Origin: Rhodanobacter humi
GTDB lineage: Bacteria; Pseudomonadota; Gammaproteobacteria; Xanthomonadales; Rhodanobacteraceae
Direction of reading: 5' to 3'
Length of the DNA stretch: 64,000 bases
NCBI RefSeq assembly: GCF_041107455.1
Contig: NZ_JBGBPY010000001.1
Coordinates: 2,790,001-2,854,000 of the forward strand
Below are positions 18,303 to 27,982 of this stretch, piece after piece (position 1 is the first letter of the stretch; every line of letters begins with the position of its first letter). The notes below the pieces were generated by a model. It searched no databases. It was not told the DNA's origin and was given only the letters and a program-made list of their open reading frames with translations. Both the position numbers and the translations under genes were made by a program.

Positions 18303-19121
18303 ATGAAGTATCCGCGTCGCCTGCTGGCCGCCTCGCTGGCCTTGTTCGTCGTCATTCCCGCCGCGCAGGCCTGGGGGCCGCTGGGCCACAGCATCGTCGC
18401 CGCGTTGGCGCAGCGACACCTGAGCCCCGCCGCCGAGGCCGAGGTGGAACGCCTGCTGGCGGCGGACCACACCACGCAGCTGGCCGACGTCGCCAGCTGG
18501 CCCGACCAGATCCAGGACGATCCCGCGCAAGCCACGCTGTGGCAGCAGACGCGCAAGCTGCACTACATCAACTTCCGCGGCGGCCCAGGTTGCGACTACG
18601 TGCCGCCACGCGACTGCCGCGACGGCGAGTGCATCACGGCGGGGCTGGCGCATTACGTGGAAATCCTCAAGGACAAGTCGCAAAGCGACGCCGCGCGCCT
18701 GGCGGCCTTGAAGTTCGTGGTGCATTTCGCGGGCGACATCCACCAGCCGCTGCACGCCGGCTACCGCGACGACCTCGGCGGCAACAAGTACCAGGTGCAG
18801 TTCGAGGGCAAGGGCAGCAACCTGCACAAGGTCTGGGACTCCGGCATGCTGAAGACGCGCGGCCTGGACTGGCAGTCCTACACGGCGAAGCTGGACGCCG
18901 AAGGCCCCGCGCAACTGCCGCCGCCGATCACGCCGCTGGACGACCCCTACGCACAGTGGGCGGAGGAGTCCTGCCGCCTCACCGCCGCGCCGGGCTTTTA
19001 CCCGGACGGCCACAAGATCGGCCAGGCCTATGTCGATGCCGAGTTGCCGCTGGCCGAGAACCAGCTGCGCATCGCCGGCCGCCGGCTGGCCGAGGTGCTC
19101 AATCTCGCGCTGGAGCAGTGA
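18303..19121 (+). CDS. Secreted S1/P1-type nuclease
   Basis: A 272-residue zinc nuclease for single-stranded DNA and RNA. A signal peptide (AASLALFVVIPAAQA) is cut before W24, so that the mature protein starts WGPLGHSIVA. In this family the N-terminal Trp is itself a zinc ligand. Other ligands are visible in VASWPDQI, HYINF, VVHFAGDIHQPLH and GGNKYQVQF. Cysteines in CDYVPPRDCRDGECI may form disulfides, fitting an exported enzyme. ATG 18303 is chosen because it places the signal peptide correctly; an ATG at 18261 would add 14 residues. Confidence 0.92.
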   Translation: MKYPRRLLAASLALFVVIPAAQAWGPLGHSIVAALAQRHLSPAAEAEVERLLAADHTTQLADVASWPDQIQDDPAQATLWQQTRKLHYINFRGGPGCDYVPPRDCRDGECITAGLAHYVEILKDKSQSDAARLAALKFVVHFAGDIHQPLHAGYRDDLGGNKYQVQFEGKGSNLHKVWDSGMLKTRGLDWQSYTAKLDAEGPAQLPPPITPLDDPYAQWAEESCRLTAAPGFYPDGHKIGQAYVDAELPLAENQLRIAGRRLAEVLNLALEQ

Positions 19122-19207
19122 CGCAGACCCCGTGCACCGCGGGCCGCTTGCGTATAGTCTGACTTTTCGCTCCACGCCCTTTCACCCACATCGACCAGAC
19201 CGCCCGG

Positions 19208-20683
19208 ATGACTCCAGAAACCCAAACGCGCCGCACCAAGATCGTTGCCACCCTGGGCCCCGCCACCGACGCGCCGGGCATGCTCGAACGCATCATCGCC
19301 GACGGCGTCGACGTGGTTCGGCTCAATCTCTCGCACGGCTCGCCGGACGACCACCGCGCCCGCGCCGCCGCGGTGAAGGCCGCCGCCGCCGCCGCCGGCC
19401 GCGAGGTGGGCGTGCTGGCCGACCTGCAGGGTCCGAAGATCCGCGTGGAGAAGTTCGCGAACGGCCCGATCCAGCTCGAAGTCGGCCAGCCGTTCGTGCT
19501 GGATTGCCGCGTCGACGCCGCGCCCGGCGACATCCACCGCGTGGGCGTGAGCTACCTCGGCTTGCCGCAGGACGTGCGCCCCGGCGACGTGCTGCTGCTG
19601 GACGACGGCCTGGTGGCGCTCACCGTGAACGAAGTCGCGGGCACCGAGATCCGCTGCACGGTGCTGGTGGGCGGCAAGCTGTCCGACCGCAAGGGTCTCA
19701 ACCGCCAGGGCGGCGGCCTGTCTGTCTCCGCGCTGTCGGACAAGGACAAGGCCGACATCAAGCTCGCCGCCGAGATCGGCGCGGACTTCCTCGCGGTCTC
19801 CTTCGTGCGTTGCGCCGATGACATGCACCAGGCGCGCCGCCTGCTGCACGAGGCCGGCGGCAGCGCCGCGCTGGTGTCCAAGATCGAGCGCGCCGACGCG
19901 ATCCCCGTGCTGGGCGAGATCATCGACGCCTCCGACGTGGTGATGGTGGCGCGCGGCGACCTCGGCGTGGAGATCGGCGACGCCGAGCTGCCCGGCCTGC
20001 AGAAAAAGATCATCCGCGAGACCGTGCAGCGCAATCGCGCGGTGATCACCGCCACCCAGATGCTGCAGTCGATGGTGCGCTCGCCGATCCCCACCCGCGC
20101 CGAAGTGCTGGACGTGGCGAACGCGGTGATCGACGGCACCGACGCAGTGATGCTGTCCGAGGAAACCGCCGCCGGCGCCCACCCCGACAAGGCGGTGGCC
20201 GCGATGGCGCGCATCTGCCTCGGCGCCGAACGCCAGTTCGAGCCCAAGGAAGACCTCGCGAACGCCGGCCCCCGGCTCAGCCGTACCGACCAGGCGATCG
20301 CGCTGGCCGCGATGGTGCTGGCCGGCCAGCTCGGCGTGCGCGCGATCGTGGCGCTGACCGAATCCGGCGCCACCGCGCAATGGCTGTCGCGCTACCGCAG
20401 CGCGGTGCCCATCTACGGCCTGTCGCCGTTCGCCGCCTCGCGCCGACGCATGCAGGTGCTGCGTGACGTGCGGGCGGTGGAGTTCAGCCACGGCGAGAAC
20501 CAGAGCATGGCCTCCGCCACCCGCGCCGCGGTGCGCCTGCTGTTCGCGCAGGGCAAGCTGGTCGAGGGCGACAGCGTGGTCATCACCTATGGCGACCGCG
20601 TGGGCCACGTCGGCGGCACCAACACGCTGAAGCTGCTGGCGGTGGGTGCGGGCGGCGCGGTGGACAGCTTGCGCGATCTCTGA
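19208..20683 (+). CDS. pyk: Pyruvate kinase
   Basis: A 491-residue glycolytic enzyme making pyruvate and ATP from phosphoenolpyruvate and ADP. Motifs: RRTKIVATLGPA start, VRLNLSHGS, DLQGPKIRVEKF (barrel), the active-site SKIERADAI with its Lys, VMVARGDLGVEIG, and TATQMLQSM. Downstream are the A-domain end AVMLSEETAAGAHPDKAV and a complete C domain. A TATAGT -10-like hexamer at 19153-19158 lies 50 bases before the ATG. It is close to fba and tkt but separate from them. Confidence 0.97.
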   Translation: MTPETQTRRTKIVATLGPATDAPGMLERIIADGVDVVRLNLSHGSPDDHRARAAAVKAAAAAAGREVGVLADLQGPKIRVEKFANGPIQLEVGQPFVLDCRVDAAPGDIHRVGVSYLGLPQDVRPGDVLLLDDGLVALTVNEVAGTEIRCTVLVGGKLSDRKGLNRQGGGLSVSALSDKDKADIKLAAEIGADFLAVSFVRCADDMHQARRLLHEAGGSAALVSKIERADAIPVLGEIIDASDVVMVARGDLGVEIGDAELPGLQKKIIRETVQRNRAVITATQMLQSMVRSPIPTRAEVLDVANAVIDGTDAVMLSEETAAGAHPDKAVAAMARICLGAERQFEPKEDLANAGPRLSRTDQAIALAAMVLAGQLGVRAIVALTESGATAQWLSRYRSAVPIYGLSPFAASRRRMQVLRDVRAVEFSHGENQSMASATRAAVRLLFAQGKLVEGDSVVITYGDRVGHVGGTNTLKLLAVGAGGAVDSLRDL

Positions 20684-20767
20684 GCCGGAGCCATGGCCAC
20701 GACGACGCGGGCATGACGCCGCGCGGCTAGACTGGCGCCGTCGTCCCCTTCCACCGGAGAGCTCCCC

Positions 20768-21208
20768 ATGAACCCGCGCACCCGCCGCCTGATCCGTCCC
20801 GTGTTGCTGGTCTCGACTCTGGCCTGCGCCACGCCGGTGCTGGCGCAGGCGAACAAGGTCGATCCGCAGAACCTGTACCACTACTGGATCCGGCTCAACA
20901 CCAAGGTGAACGTCGACATGCCCAATTCGGGGCTGAACCTCACCAAGCCTGGATGCGTCGCGGTGACCTACGAGATCGGCTCCGATGGCGTGCCGATGCA
21001 TGTGCAGGTTGCCAAGGTGGAGCCCAAGAGCGACCTCGGCCCCGCCGCGGTGTCCGCGGTGAAGAACTTCCGCTACGGCCCCTCGCTGACCAACAAGATC
21101 GGCCAGCCGATCGCCACCTACTACATCGTGCCGTTCAATGCGCCCGACGACGCGGCGGGACAGCAGAAGGTGATGGAGCCTTGCAAACTGGCGGGCTACG
21201 GCCAGTAG
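20768..21208 (+). CDS. Periplasmic TonB C-terminal-like protein
   Basis: A 146-residue protein with a signal peptide (cleavage near TPVLAQA, residue 26) and a domain with the TonB C-terminal pattern: VAVTYEIGSDGVPMHVQVAKVEPKSDLGPAAVSAVKNFRYGP. There is no N-terminal anchor or proline-rich spacer, so it is not a working TonB by itself. The two cysteines (C59 and near the end) may form a disulfide. Stand-alone TonB-like domains of this type are common in Xanthomonadales and mostly uncharacterised. Confidence 0.75.
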   Translation: MNPRTRRLIRPVLLVSTLACATPVLAQANKVDPQNLYHYWIRLNTKVNVDMPNSGLNLTKPGCVAVTYEIGSDGVPMHVQVAKVEPKSDLGPAAVSAVKNFRYGPSLTNKIGQPIATYYIVPFNAPDDAAGQQKVMEPCKLAGYGQ

Positions 21209-21221
21209 GCGGGCATTTCGT

Positions 21222-21227
21222 TATAAT
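21222..21227 (+). promoter_or_regulatory. Candidate -10 element before fba
   Basis: TTATAATCT contains a perfect TATAAT in a GC-rich spacer, 83 bases upstream of the fba start. I see no good -35 at 16-18 bases; TTGCAA at 21181 is too far. The long leader ahead of fba would be about 75 bases. Confidence 0.5.
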
Positions 21228-21309
21228 CTGCGGCTTTAACCATGCCGCCCTCGTCCGGGGCGGCACCACCCTTGAGCGGGCCGGTATCGCCTCGCTGTAC
21301 GGAGCCGTC

Positions 21310-22314
21310 ATGAGTATTGAAGATCTCGAAAGCGTCGCCCTGGCCATGGTCGCCCCCGGCAAGGGCATCATCGCCATCGACGAGTCGACCAACACCATCA
21401 AGAAGCGTTTCGAGGCCGTCGGCATCGAGAACACCGAGGAGAACCGCCGCGCCTACCGCGAGCTGCTGCTCACCACGCCGGGCCTGAACGAGCACATCTC
21501 CGGCGCGATCCTGTACGACGAGACGATCCGCCAGTCCACCAGGGACGGCGTGCCGTTCACCCAGGTGATGAAGAAGGCCGGCATCATCCCCGGCATCAAG
21601 GTGGACAAGGGCCCGGTGGCGCTGGCCGGCTTCCCCGGCGACGTGGTGACCGAGGGCCTGGACGGCCTGCGTCCGCGCCTGGAGGAATACGCCAAGCTGG
21701 GCGCCCAGTTCTGCAAGTGGCGCGCGGTGATCAACATCTCCGAGGACAACCCCAGCTCCACCGCGATCGAGGCGAACTGCCACGCGCTGGCCCGCTACGC
21801 CGCGCTGTGCCAGGAAGCCGGCCTGGTGCCGATGGTCGAGCCGGAAGTGATCATGGACGGCGACCACAGCATCGAGGTCAGCTACGAAGTGCACGAGGCG
21901 GTGCTGCGCAGCCTGTTCAATGCGCTGTACGAGCAGAACGTGATGCTGGAAGGCACCATCCTGAAGGTCAGCATGGTGATCCCGGGCAAGGAATCCGACG
22001 AGCAGGCCGACGTCGAGGAAGTGGCCGAGGCCACCGTGCGCGTGCTGAAGACCACCGTGCCGGCCTCGCTGCCGGGCATCGTGTTCCTCTCCGGCGGCCA
22101 GACCGACGAGCAGAGCACCGCGCACCTCAACGCGATGAACCGCATCGGCCCGCATCCGTGGCCGCTGTCGTTCTCCTACGGTCGCGCCATGCAGCAGGCC
22201 GCGCTGAAGCTGTGGGCCAAGGACATGAAGGCCAACTACGCGGAGGCGCAGAAGACCGTGCATGCCCGCGCCAGGGACAACGGCCTTGCCGCGCTGGGGC
22301 GCTGGAACGGTTGA
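21310..22314 (+). CDS. fba: Fructose-bisphosphate aldolase, class I
   Basis: A 334-residue Schiff-base aldolase of the type found in animals and some bacteria. It shows APGKGIIAIDEST, GAILYDETIRQ, GIKVDKG, CKWRAVINI, VPMVEPEVIMDG and the Schiff-base lysine in LEGTILKVSMVIPG, then FLSGGQTDEQ. It needs no metal, unlike the class II enzyme usual in Gammaproteobacteria. ATG 21310 gives the family length; the longer in-frame opening upstream is not conserved. A terminator follows. Confidence 0.96.
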   Translation: MSIEDLESVALAMVAPGKGIIAIDESTNTIKKRFEAVGIENTEENRRAYRELLLTTPGLNEHISGAILYDETIRQSTRDGVPFTQVMKKAGIIPGIKVDKGPVALAGFPGDVVTEGLDGLRPRLEEYAKLGAQFCKWRAVINISEDNPSSTAIEANCHALARYAALCQEAGLVPMVEPEVIMDGDHSIEVSYEVHEAVLRSLFNALYEQNVMLEGTILKVSMVIPGKESDEQADVEEVAEATVRVLKTTVPASLPGIVFLSGGQTDEQSTAHLNAMNRIGPHPWPLSFSYGRAMQQAALKLWAKDMKANYAEAQKTVHARARDNGLAALGRWNG

Positions 22315-22320
22315 TTCTTC

Positions 22321-22338
22321 GCGGTCATCCGTGATCGC
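22321..22338. repeat. Short hairpin related to the two-hairpin 3' element
   Basis: GCGGTC-ATCCGT-GATCGC directly after the fba stop resembles the first hairpin (GCGATC-GTCCCT-GATCGC) of the elements at 37444 and 41825, with one G-T wobble. The relation is tentative. Confidence 0.4.
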
Positions 22339-22344
22339 GGATTG

Positions 22345-22380
22345 AAAAAGAACGGGCACCTCGCGGCGCCCGTTCTTTTT
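22345..22380. terminator. Bidirectional intrinsic terminator between fba and the barrel gene
   Basis: AAAAAGAACGGGC pairs with GCCCGTTCTTTTT around a CGGC-rich loop; T runs on both strands; convergent genes on each side. Confidence 0.92.
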
Positions 22381-22399
22381 GCCTCGATGGATCGTCGAA

Positions 22400-22993
22400 T
22401 CAGAAGCGGAATTCCGCGCTGGCCGAGATCATGTCGGTGCTGAGATCCACGCTGTTCTTCTTGGCGTCGAAGTAGTCGTAGTTCAGGCCGACGCTCACGT
22501 TCTGGTTGATGTTGTAGCCCACGCCCGCACCGGCGTACCAGCTGGTCTTGTCCAGGCTCTTGCGCACCGGGTTCACGTCGTTGTTCAGGCCGTGGCCGGT
22601 CCAGCTGTAGGCGCCCGCGCGGCCGCTCAGGTACCAGTTCGGGCTGAGGTCGAGATGGGCGTTCGCGCCGGCGGTCCAGCCGTGCAACTGGGACTTGCCC
22701 GGGGCGATCACCGGGGAGCTGTTGAAGACGTTCTTCGCGCGGATGTTGCCCAGGTCGTTGTAGCCCACCTCGGCACCCAGCGCGAAGTTCGGCGCCAGCG
22801 ACCAGCGGTAGCCGCCGTTCAGCGCGTAACCGGTGTCGTGGCCGTTGTACGGACCCTTGTCGATGGCGGTGCGGCCCACGTTGCCGTTGATGAACCAGCC
22901 GCCGTTGTCGCTCGGCGCGCTCTGTGCGAAGGCGGCGGGGATGGCCAGCATGCCGGCGGAGGCGAGAGCGAGGGCGATCAGAGTCTTTTTCAT
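22400..22993 (-). CDS. Outer-membrane beta-barrel protein, OmpA/OmpW-like small barrel (copy 1)
   Basis: A 197-residue protein: signal peptide (MKKTLIALALASAGMLAIPAAFA, cut near residue 23), then alternating amphipathic strands typical of an eight-stranded barrel (WFINGNVGRT, YALNGGYRW, FALGAEVGYNDLG, WYLSGRAGAYSW, WYAGAGVGYNINQNVSVGLNYDYFD). It ends ISASAEFRF, the C-terminal Phe signal for the BAM complex. No periplasmic peptidoglycan domain is present. It is a tandem paralogue of the next gene, with the same signal peptide pattern and a shared promoter element. The function is unknown beyond an outer-membrane role. Confidence 0.85.
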   Translation of the reverse strand: MKKTLIALALASAGMLAIPAAFAQSAPSDNGGWFINGNVGRTAIDKGPYNGHDTGYALNGGYRWSLAPNFALGAEVGYNDLGNIRAKNVFNSSPVIAPGKSQLHGWTAGANAHLDLSPNWYLSGRAGAYSWTGHGLNNDVNPVRKSLDKTSWYAGAGVGYNINQNVSVGLNYDYFDAKKNSVDLSTDMISASAEFRF

Positions 22994-23110
22994 GGAGAGT
23001 CTCCTGTTATTGGGAAGGCGGCTGCCGGCCATGGGGAAGGGAGCGGTGCCGCATGCCCGGCGTTGGGGAATCGCCGGACACGTCACTTGGATGGTTGCGG
23101 GGGCAGAAAG

Positions 23111-23149
23111 ATTCAATACTTGTTAGTTCATTATTAAGTAGCGATTAAT
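23111..23149 (-). promoter_or_regulatory. Conserved promoter element upstream of barrel gene copy 1
   Basis: ATTAAGTAGCGATTAAT (23133-23149) has palindromic ends ATTAA/TTAAT. ATTCAATA begins 22 bases away at 23111, and TAGTTCAT lies between. The same parts at the same spacing precede copy 2 (23962-24000), while the DNA around differs. Read on the minus strand, TATTGAAT could be a -10. Confidence 0.6.
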
Positions 23150-23235
23150 GTTTTCGGCCAAGTGACTGTATTGGAAAGAAAACGAGCGCCATGCGGCGCC
23201 CGTTCCTGCGTATCACGCGACGGAGTCGAGACGAC

Positions 23236-23847
23236 TCAGAAGCGGTATTCCGCGCTTAGCGAGTACTTGCTGGTGGCCAGCTGCACACGCTGCTCGCCGT
23301 TGCCGGAACCGGCGTAGTAGTCGTAGTTCACGCCCAGACTCCAGTTCTGGCTGAGGTTGTAGCCCACGCCGGCGCCCGCGTAGTACTTGGTGCGGTTGTA
23401 CTGGCGGAACTCCGGGTTCGCCCCGTTGGTGATGCCTTCGGCCTGGGCGTAGAACAGGCCGCCGCGCAGCTCGCCGTACCAGTTGGGGTTGAAGCTGTAG
23501 CGCAGGTCCACGCCGGCGGTGCTGCCGCGCAGCTTGGATTTGCTGTTGCCGGCGATCTGGTCGGCGTACTGGTTCTGGGCGGACAGGCGGCCCAGCCACT
23601 GGTAGCCCACTTCCACGCCCAGCGAGGTCTCGGGGTTGATCGCGAAGCGGTAGCCGCCCTTCACGCCGCCGGCGAACTTGCCGTCGTCATAGGGACCCTT
23701 GCTGACGTTGGCGTAGCCGGCGTCGGCGCTGACGTACCAGCCCTGCTGGGCGTTGGTGGCGGCCGGAGCCTGGTCCTGGGCGAAGGCGGTCGGCACGGCC
23801 ACGAAGCCGGCGGCAGCCAGGGTGAGAGCGAGCACAGTCTTTTTCAT
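23236..23847 (-). CDS. Outer-membrane beta-barrel protein, OmpA/OmpW-like small barrel (copy 2)
   Basis: A 203-residue paralogue of the barrel at 22400-22993. Signal peptide MKKTVLALTLAAAGFVAVPTAFA; strands such as GWYVSADAGYANV, GVKGGYRFAI, SLGVEVGYQWLG, WYGELRGGLFYAQ and YYAGAGVGYNLSQNWSLGVNYDYYA; terminal SLSAEYRF for BAM recognition. The two copies agree best in strands and periplasmic turns and differ in the predicted outer loops (for example KSKLRGST against KSQLHGWT regions), as after duplication with surface diversification. They are likely co-regulated. Confidence 0.85.
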   Translation of the reverse strand: MKKTVLALTLAAAGFVAVPTAFAQDQAPAATNAQQGWYVSADAGYANVSKGPYDDGKFAGGVKGGYRFAINPETSLGVEVGYQWLGRLSAQNQYADQIAGNSKSKLRGSTAGVDLRYSFNPNWYGELRGGLFYAQAEGITNGANPEFRQYNRTKYYAGAGVGYNLSQNWSLGVNYDYYAGSGNGEQRVQLATSKYSLSAEYRF

Positions 23848-23961
23848 GGGGATTTCCTCTTGTTCTGGTCAGTCCGCGGCGCCTTGGGGAAAGGCAATGC
23901 CGCGGCTCGGCAACCGCTCGTGGGCGGTGCCGGGGCATTAGATGGCGAACCGGCTGAAGGA

Positions 23962-24000
23962 ATTCAATACCGACAAGTTCAGAATTAAGTGCAGGTTAAT
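23962..24000 (-). promoter_or_regulatory. Conserved promoter element upstream of barrel gene copy 2
   Basis: ATTAAGTGCAGGTTAAT (23984-24000), with ATTCAATA starting at 23962, is the counterpart of the element at 23111-23149 with exactly the same 22-base offset. On the minus strand a TTGACAT sequence overlaps the outer end (24004 to 23998). Confidence 0.6.
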
Positions 24001-24103
24001 GTCAAGACGCAGGCCGGGATCGTCCGCGATGGCGGCGCGACAGCCTCGGGCGGATCGGCGACAATGCGTGTTTTTCGCCGCCGCCTACCCCCGGAGAACG
24101 CCG

Positions 24104-26104
24104 ATGCCCACCCGCCGCCAACTTGCCAACGCCGTGCGTGCCCTCGCCATGGACGCCGTGCAGAAGGCCAATTCCGGCCATCCGGGCATGCCGATGGGGA
24201 TGGCCGACATCGCCGAGGTGCTGTGGAACGACTTCCACCGCCACAACCCGGCCAATCCACACTGGTTCAACCGCGACCGCTTCCTGCTCTCCAATGGCCA
24301 CGGCTCGATGCTGCAGTACGCGGTGCTGCACCTGTCCGGCTACGACTTGCCGATGAGCGAGCTGGAGCGTTTCCGCCAGCTGCATTCCAAGACCCCGGGC
24401 CACCCCGAGGCGCGCGACACGGTGGGCGTGGAAACCACCACCGGCCCGCTGGGCCAGGGCATCGCCAACGGCGTCGGCTTCGCGCTGGCGGAGAAGGTGC
24501 TGGGCGAGCGCTTCAACCGTCCCGGTTTTGCCGTGGTCGACCACCACACCTGGGTGTTCTGCGGCGACGGCTGCCTGATGGAAGGCATCTCGCAGGAGGC
24601 GATCTCGCTGGCCGGTACTTGGAAGCTGGGCAAGCTCACCCTGATCTACGACGACAACAACATCTCCATCGACGGCGAAGTGCCGGGCTGGTTCACCGAC
24701 GACACCGCGGGCCGCTTCGAGGCCTGCGGCTGGCACGTGGTGCGCGACGTGGACGGCCATGACGCCGAGAAGGTCAAGGCCGCGCTGGCCGCCGCCAAGG
24801 CGGAGACCGGCAAGCCCAGCCTGGTGATGTGCAAGACCATCATCGGCTTCGGCGCACCGCACAAGGAAGGCACCGAGGCCAGCCACGGCGCGGCGCTGGG
24901 CAAGGACGAGGTCGCCGCCGCGCGCGACATGCTGGATTGGCGCTATGCCCCGTTCGAGATCCCCGCCGAAATCTACGCCGGCTGGGACGCGAAGCCGGCC
25001 GGCGCGAAGCACGAGGCGGAATGGAACGCGCTGTTCGCCGACTATGCCAAGGCGCACCCGGAGCTGGCCGCCGAGCTGGAGCGCCGTCTCGCCGCGAAGC
25101 TGCCGGCGAACTGGGCGGCCGAATCGCAGGCCTGGGTCGAGAAGCTGCAGGCCGAGGGCCCGGACGTGGCCAGCCGCAAAGCCTCGCAGATGACCTTGAA
25201 CGCGTTCGGCCCGCTGCTGCCGGAACTGGTCGGCGGCTCGGCGGATCTTGCCGGTTCCAACCTCACGATCTGGAAGGGCTCGGTCAGCGTCACCGAGGCC
25301 AGCCCGGACGCGAACTACATGCACTACGGCGTGCGCGAGTTCGGCATGACCGCGATCGGCACCGGCGTGGCGCTGCACGGTGGCTTCATCCCCTACGACG
25401 CCACCTTCCTGGTGTTCTCCGACTACGCGCGCAACGCGGTGCGCATGAGTGCGCTGATCCCCGCGCACTCCATCCACGTCTACACCCACGACTCGATCGG
25501 CCTGGGCGAGGACGGTCCCACCCACCAGCCGGTGGAGCACCTGGCCAGCCTGCGCTACATCCCGAACAACCGCGTGTGGCGCCCCTGCGACGCGGTGGAA
25601 TCGGCAGTGGCGTGGAAGGTGGCGATCGAGCGCCGTGACGGTCCCTCCTGCCTGGTGTTCTCGCGCCAGACGCTGAAGCACCAGCAGCGCAACGCGCAGC
25701 AGCTGGCCGACATCGCGCGCGGCGCCTACGTGCTGTCCGACCCGGCCGACACGAAGTTCAAGGCCATCCTGATCGCCACCGGCTCCGAGGTGGAGCTGGC
25801 GATGGAAGCGATGCGCACGCTGGCCCAGCAAGGCGTGCCGGTGCGCGTGGTGTCGATGCCGTGCAACGAGACCTTCGATGCCCAGCCCGTGGAGTACCGC
25901 GAGGGCGTGCTGCCCGGCTGGTGCCGCGCGCGCGTGGCGGTGGAGGCGGGCATCGCCGACTTCTGGCGCAAGTACGTGGGCCTGGACGGCGAAGTGATCG
26001 GCATGACCACGTTCGGCGCCTCGGCGCCGGCCGAGCAACTGTTCGACTACTTCGGCTTCACCGTGGCGAACGTGGTCGATGCGGTGAAGCGCGTCGCCGG
26101 TTGA
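24104..26104 (+). CDS. tkt: Transketolase
   Basis: A 666-residue thiamine-diphosphate enzyme transferring two-carbon units in the pentose-phosphate pathway. Motifs: [42 protein letters not shown], the ThDP/metal motif [13 protein letters not shown] to [10 protein letters not shown], and in the pyrimidine domain [17 protein letters not shown] and [18 protein letters not shown]. The C-terminal domain is complete. ATG 24104 has GGAGA nine bases upstream; a longer in-frame opening to 23942 runs back through the barrel promoter and is rejected. Confidence 0.97.
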   Translation: MPTRRQLANAVRALAMDAVQKANSGHPGMPMGMADIAEVLWNDFHRHNPANPHWFNRDRFLLSNGHGSMLQYAVLHLSGYDLPMSELERFRQLHSKTPGHPEARDTVGVETTTGPLGQGIANGVGFALAEKVLGERFNRPGFAVVDHHTWVFCGDGCLMEGISQEAISLAGTWKLGKLTLIYDDNNISIDGEVPGWFTDDTAGRFEACGWHVVRDVDGHDAEKVKAALAAAKAETGKPSLVMCKTIIGFGAPHKEGTEASHGAALGKDEVAAARDMLDWRYAPFEIPAEIYAGWDAKPAGAKHEAEWNALFADYAKAHPELAAELERRLAAKLPANWAAESQAWVEKLQAEGPDVASRKASQMTLNAFGPLLPELVGGSADLAGSNLTIWKGSVSVTEASPDANYMHYGVREFGMTAIGTGVALHGGFIPYDATFLVFSDYARNAVRMSALIPAHSIHVYTHDSIGLGEDGPTHQPVEHLASLRYIPNNRVWRPCDAVESAVAWKVAIERRDGPSCLVFSRQTLKHQQRNAQQLADIARGAYVLSDPADTKFKAILIATGSEVELAMEAMRTLAQQGVPVRVVSMPCNETFDAQPVEYREGVLPGWCRARVAVEAGIADFWRKYVGLDGEVIGMTTFGASAPAEQLFDYFGFTVANVVDAVKRVAG

Positions 26105-26123
26105 TTGATGCTTTCCCCAAACG

Positions 26124-26152
26124 AAAACGCCGCGGCATTCCCGCGGCGTTTT
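26124..26152. terminator. Bidirectional intrinsic terminator between tkt and gph
   Basis: AAAACGCCGCGG-CATTC-CCGCGGCGTTTT is a perfect stem flanked by A and T runs, between convergent genes. Confidence 0.92.
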
Positions 26153-26168
26153 GTTTGGCGCGAACGTG

Positions 26169-26801
26169 TCACGCCGCCAGCAGATCCACGAGATGCGCCG
26201 GATCGCTGGCCAGCGCCTGCGCGCCGGCTTGCTGCAGTTCCTCGCGGCTGCCGAAACCCCACAGCACGCCGATGCCGCGCACGCGGTTGGCCACCGCGCC
26301 CTCGATGTCATAGCGGCGGTCGCCGATCATCGCGGCCGCTTCGGGCGCCGTGCCGAAGTCGGTCAGCGCGTCGGCGATCATCGTGGCCTTCTCGCAATGC
26401 GCGCTGTCCGGATCCGGGCCGTACAGTTTCTCGAACGCGGAACCGAACGGCAGCGCTGCCAGGATCGGCGCGGCATGCCGCACCGGCTTGCTGGTGACCA
26501 CGGCGAGGCGATGGCCGGCAGCCTGCAGGCGCTCGATCGCCGCCGCCACGCCGGGATAGACCGCGTGCTCGCGCCAGCCCAGCACGGCGAAGCGTTCGTG
26601 GTAGTAGTCCACCGCGGCTTCGACGCGCACGGCGTCATGGCCGAGCAACGGCGCGAAGCTGTGCCGCAGCGGCGGGCCGATCCACGGCCGCAGGTCGGCC
26701 GGCGCCGGCACGCCGAGCTTGTCGAACGCGTGCCGGATGCAGGCGGTGATGCCCGGTTCGGAATCGATCAGGGTGCCGTCGAGGTCGAACAGGCAGAGCA
26801 T
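26169..26801 (-). CDS. gph: HAD-family phosphatase, phosphoglycolate phosphatase type
   Basis: A 210-residue haloacid-dehalogenase hydrolase. Motif I FDLDGTLIDSEPGI, a helical cap (about residues 16-80), motif II VVTSKP, the lysine of motif III in CEKATMI and motif IV MIGDRRYDIEGA. This is the Gph/PpaX-like layout that hydrolyses 2-phosphoglycolate or similar small phosphates. The ATG shares its A with the pgk stop (TAATG), so it is translationally coupled with pgk. The exact substrate cannot be read from the sequence. Confidence 0.85.
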   Translation of the reverse strand: MLCLFDLDGTLIDSEPGITACIRHAFDKLGVPAPADLRPWIGPPLRHSFAPLLGHDAVRVEAAVDYYHERFAVLGWREHAVYPGVAAAIERLQAAGHRLAVVTSKPVRHAAPILAALPFGSAFEKLYGPDPDSAHCEKATMIADALTDFGTAPEAAAMIGDRRYDIEGAVANRVRGIGVLWGFGSREELQQAGAQALASDPAHLVDLLAA

Positions 26802-27982
26802 TACTTCGCCGCCCGCGCCTTGAGCGCGGCCACCGCGGGCAGTTCCTTGCCTTCGAGGAATTCCAGGAACGCGCCGCCACCGGTGGAGATGTAGGAAACC
26901 TTGTCCGCGATGCCGTACTTGTCCACCGCGGCCAGCGTGTCGCCGCCGCCGGCGATCGAGAACGCGGGCGAGGCGGCGATCGCGCGCGCCAGCGTCTCGG
27001 TGCCCTTGCCGAAGGCGTCGAACTCGAACACGCCGACCGGGCCGTTCCACACCACGGTGCCGGCCTTCGCGATCAGCTCGGCGTACTGCTTCGCCGTCTC
27101 GGGGCCGATGTCGAGGATCATCTCGTCGTCCTGCACCGCGTCCACGGCCTTCACCGTGGCCGGTGCGTTGGCGGAGAACGCCGGCGCCACCACCACGTCG
27201 ACCGGCAGCGGCACTTCGGCGCCGCGGCGCTTCGCGTCGGCGAGCACTTTCTTCGCGGCGTCGATCAGGTCGGGCTCGACCAGCGAATTGCCCACCGAAT
27301 GGCCCAGCGCGGCGATGAAGGTGTTGGCGATGCCGCCACCCACGATCAGCTGGTCCACCTTGCCGATCAGGTTGTCCAGCAGGGTCAGCTTGGTGGAGAC
27401 CTTGGAGCCGGCCACGATCGCCAGCAGCGGGTGCGCCGGGTGTTCCAGCGCCTTGCCCAGCGCGTCCAGTTCGGCGCACAGCAGCGGGCCGGCGGCGGCG
27501 ATCGGCGCGAACCTGATCACGCCGTGCGTGGAGGCCTGGGCGCGATGCGCGGTGCCGAAGGCGTCCATCACGAAGATGTCGCACAGCGCGGCGTACTTCT
27601 TCGACAAGGCCTCGTCGTCCTTGCCTTCGCCCACGTTCATGCGGCAGTTCTCCAGCACCACCACCTCGCCGTCGGCCACGTCCACGCCGTCGAGATAGTC
27701 GCGCAGCAGGCGCACCGGCTTGCCGAGTTTGTCGCCCAGCCAGGCCGCCACCGGCGCCAGCGAGGAGGCCTCGTCGAACTGGCCTTCCTTGGGACGGCCG
27801 AGATGCGAGAGCACCATCACCTTCGCGCCGGCGTCGCGTGCGGCCTTGATCGTGGGCAGGGCGGCGTCGAGGCGCTGGGTGGAGGTGATCCGGCCGTGGT
27901 CGTCGATCGGCACGTTCAGGTCTTCGCGGATCAGCACGCGCTGGCCGTGGAGGTCGAGGTCGCTCATGCGCAGGACGGTCAC
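26801..27982 (-). CDS. pgk: Phosphoglycerate kinase
   Basis: A 393-residue glycolytic kinase transferring phosphate from 1,3-bisphosphoglycerate to [15 protein letters not shown] and [10 protein letters not shown] form the substrate site, [13 protein letters not shown] and [14 protein letters not shown] follow, and the nucleotide side has [20 protein letters not shown] and the glycine loop [10 protein letters not shown]. The length is normal. MTVLRMSD at 27982 or the second ATG at 27967 could be the start. It is in an operon with gph. Confidence 0.97.
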   Translation of the reverse strand: MTVLRMSDLDLHGQRVLIREDLNVPIDDHGRITSTQRLDAALPTIKAARDAGAKVMVLSHLGRPKEGQFDEASSLAPVAAWLGDKLGKPVRLLRDYLDGVDVADGEVVVLENCRMNVGEGKDDEALSKKYAALCDIFVMDAFGTAHRAQASTHGVIRFAPIAAAGPLLCAELDALGKALEHPAHPLLAIVAGSKVSTKLTLLDNLIGKVDQLIVGGGIANTFIAALGHSVGNSLVEPDLIDAAKKVLADAKRRGAEVPLPVDVVVAPAFSANAPATVKAVDAVQDDEMILDIGPETAKQYAELIAKAGTVVWNGPVGVFEFDAFGKGTETLARAIAASPAFSIAGGGDTLAAVDKYGIADKVSYISTGGGAFLEFLEGKELPAVAALKARAAK

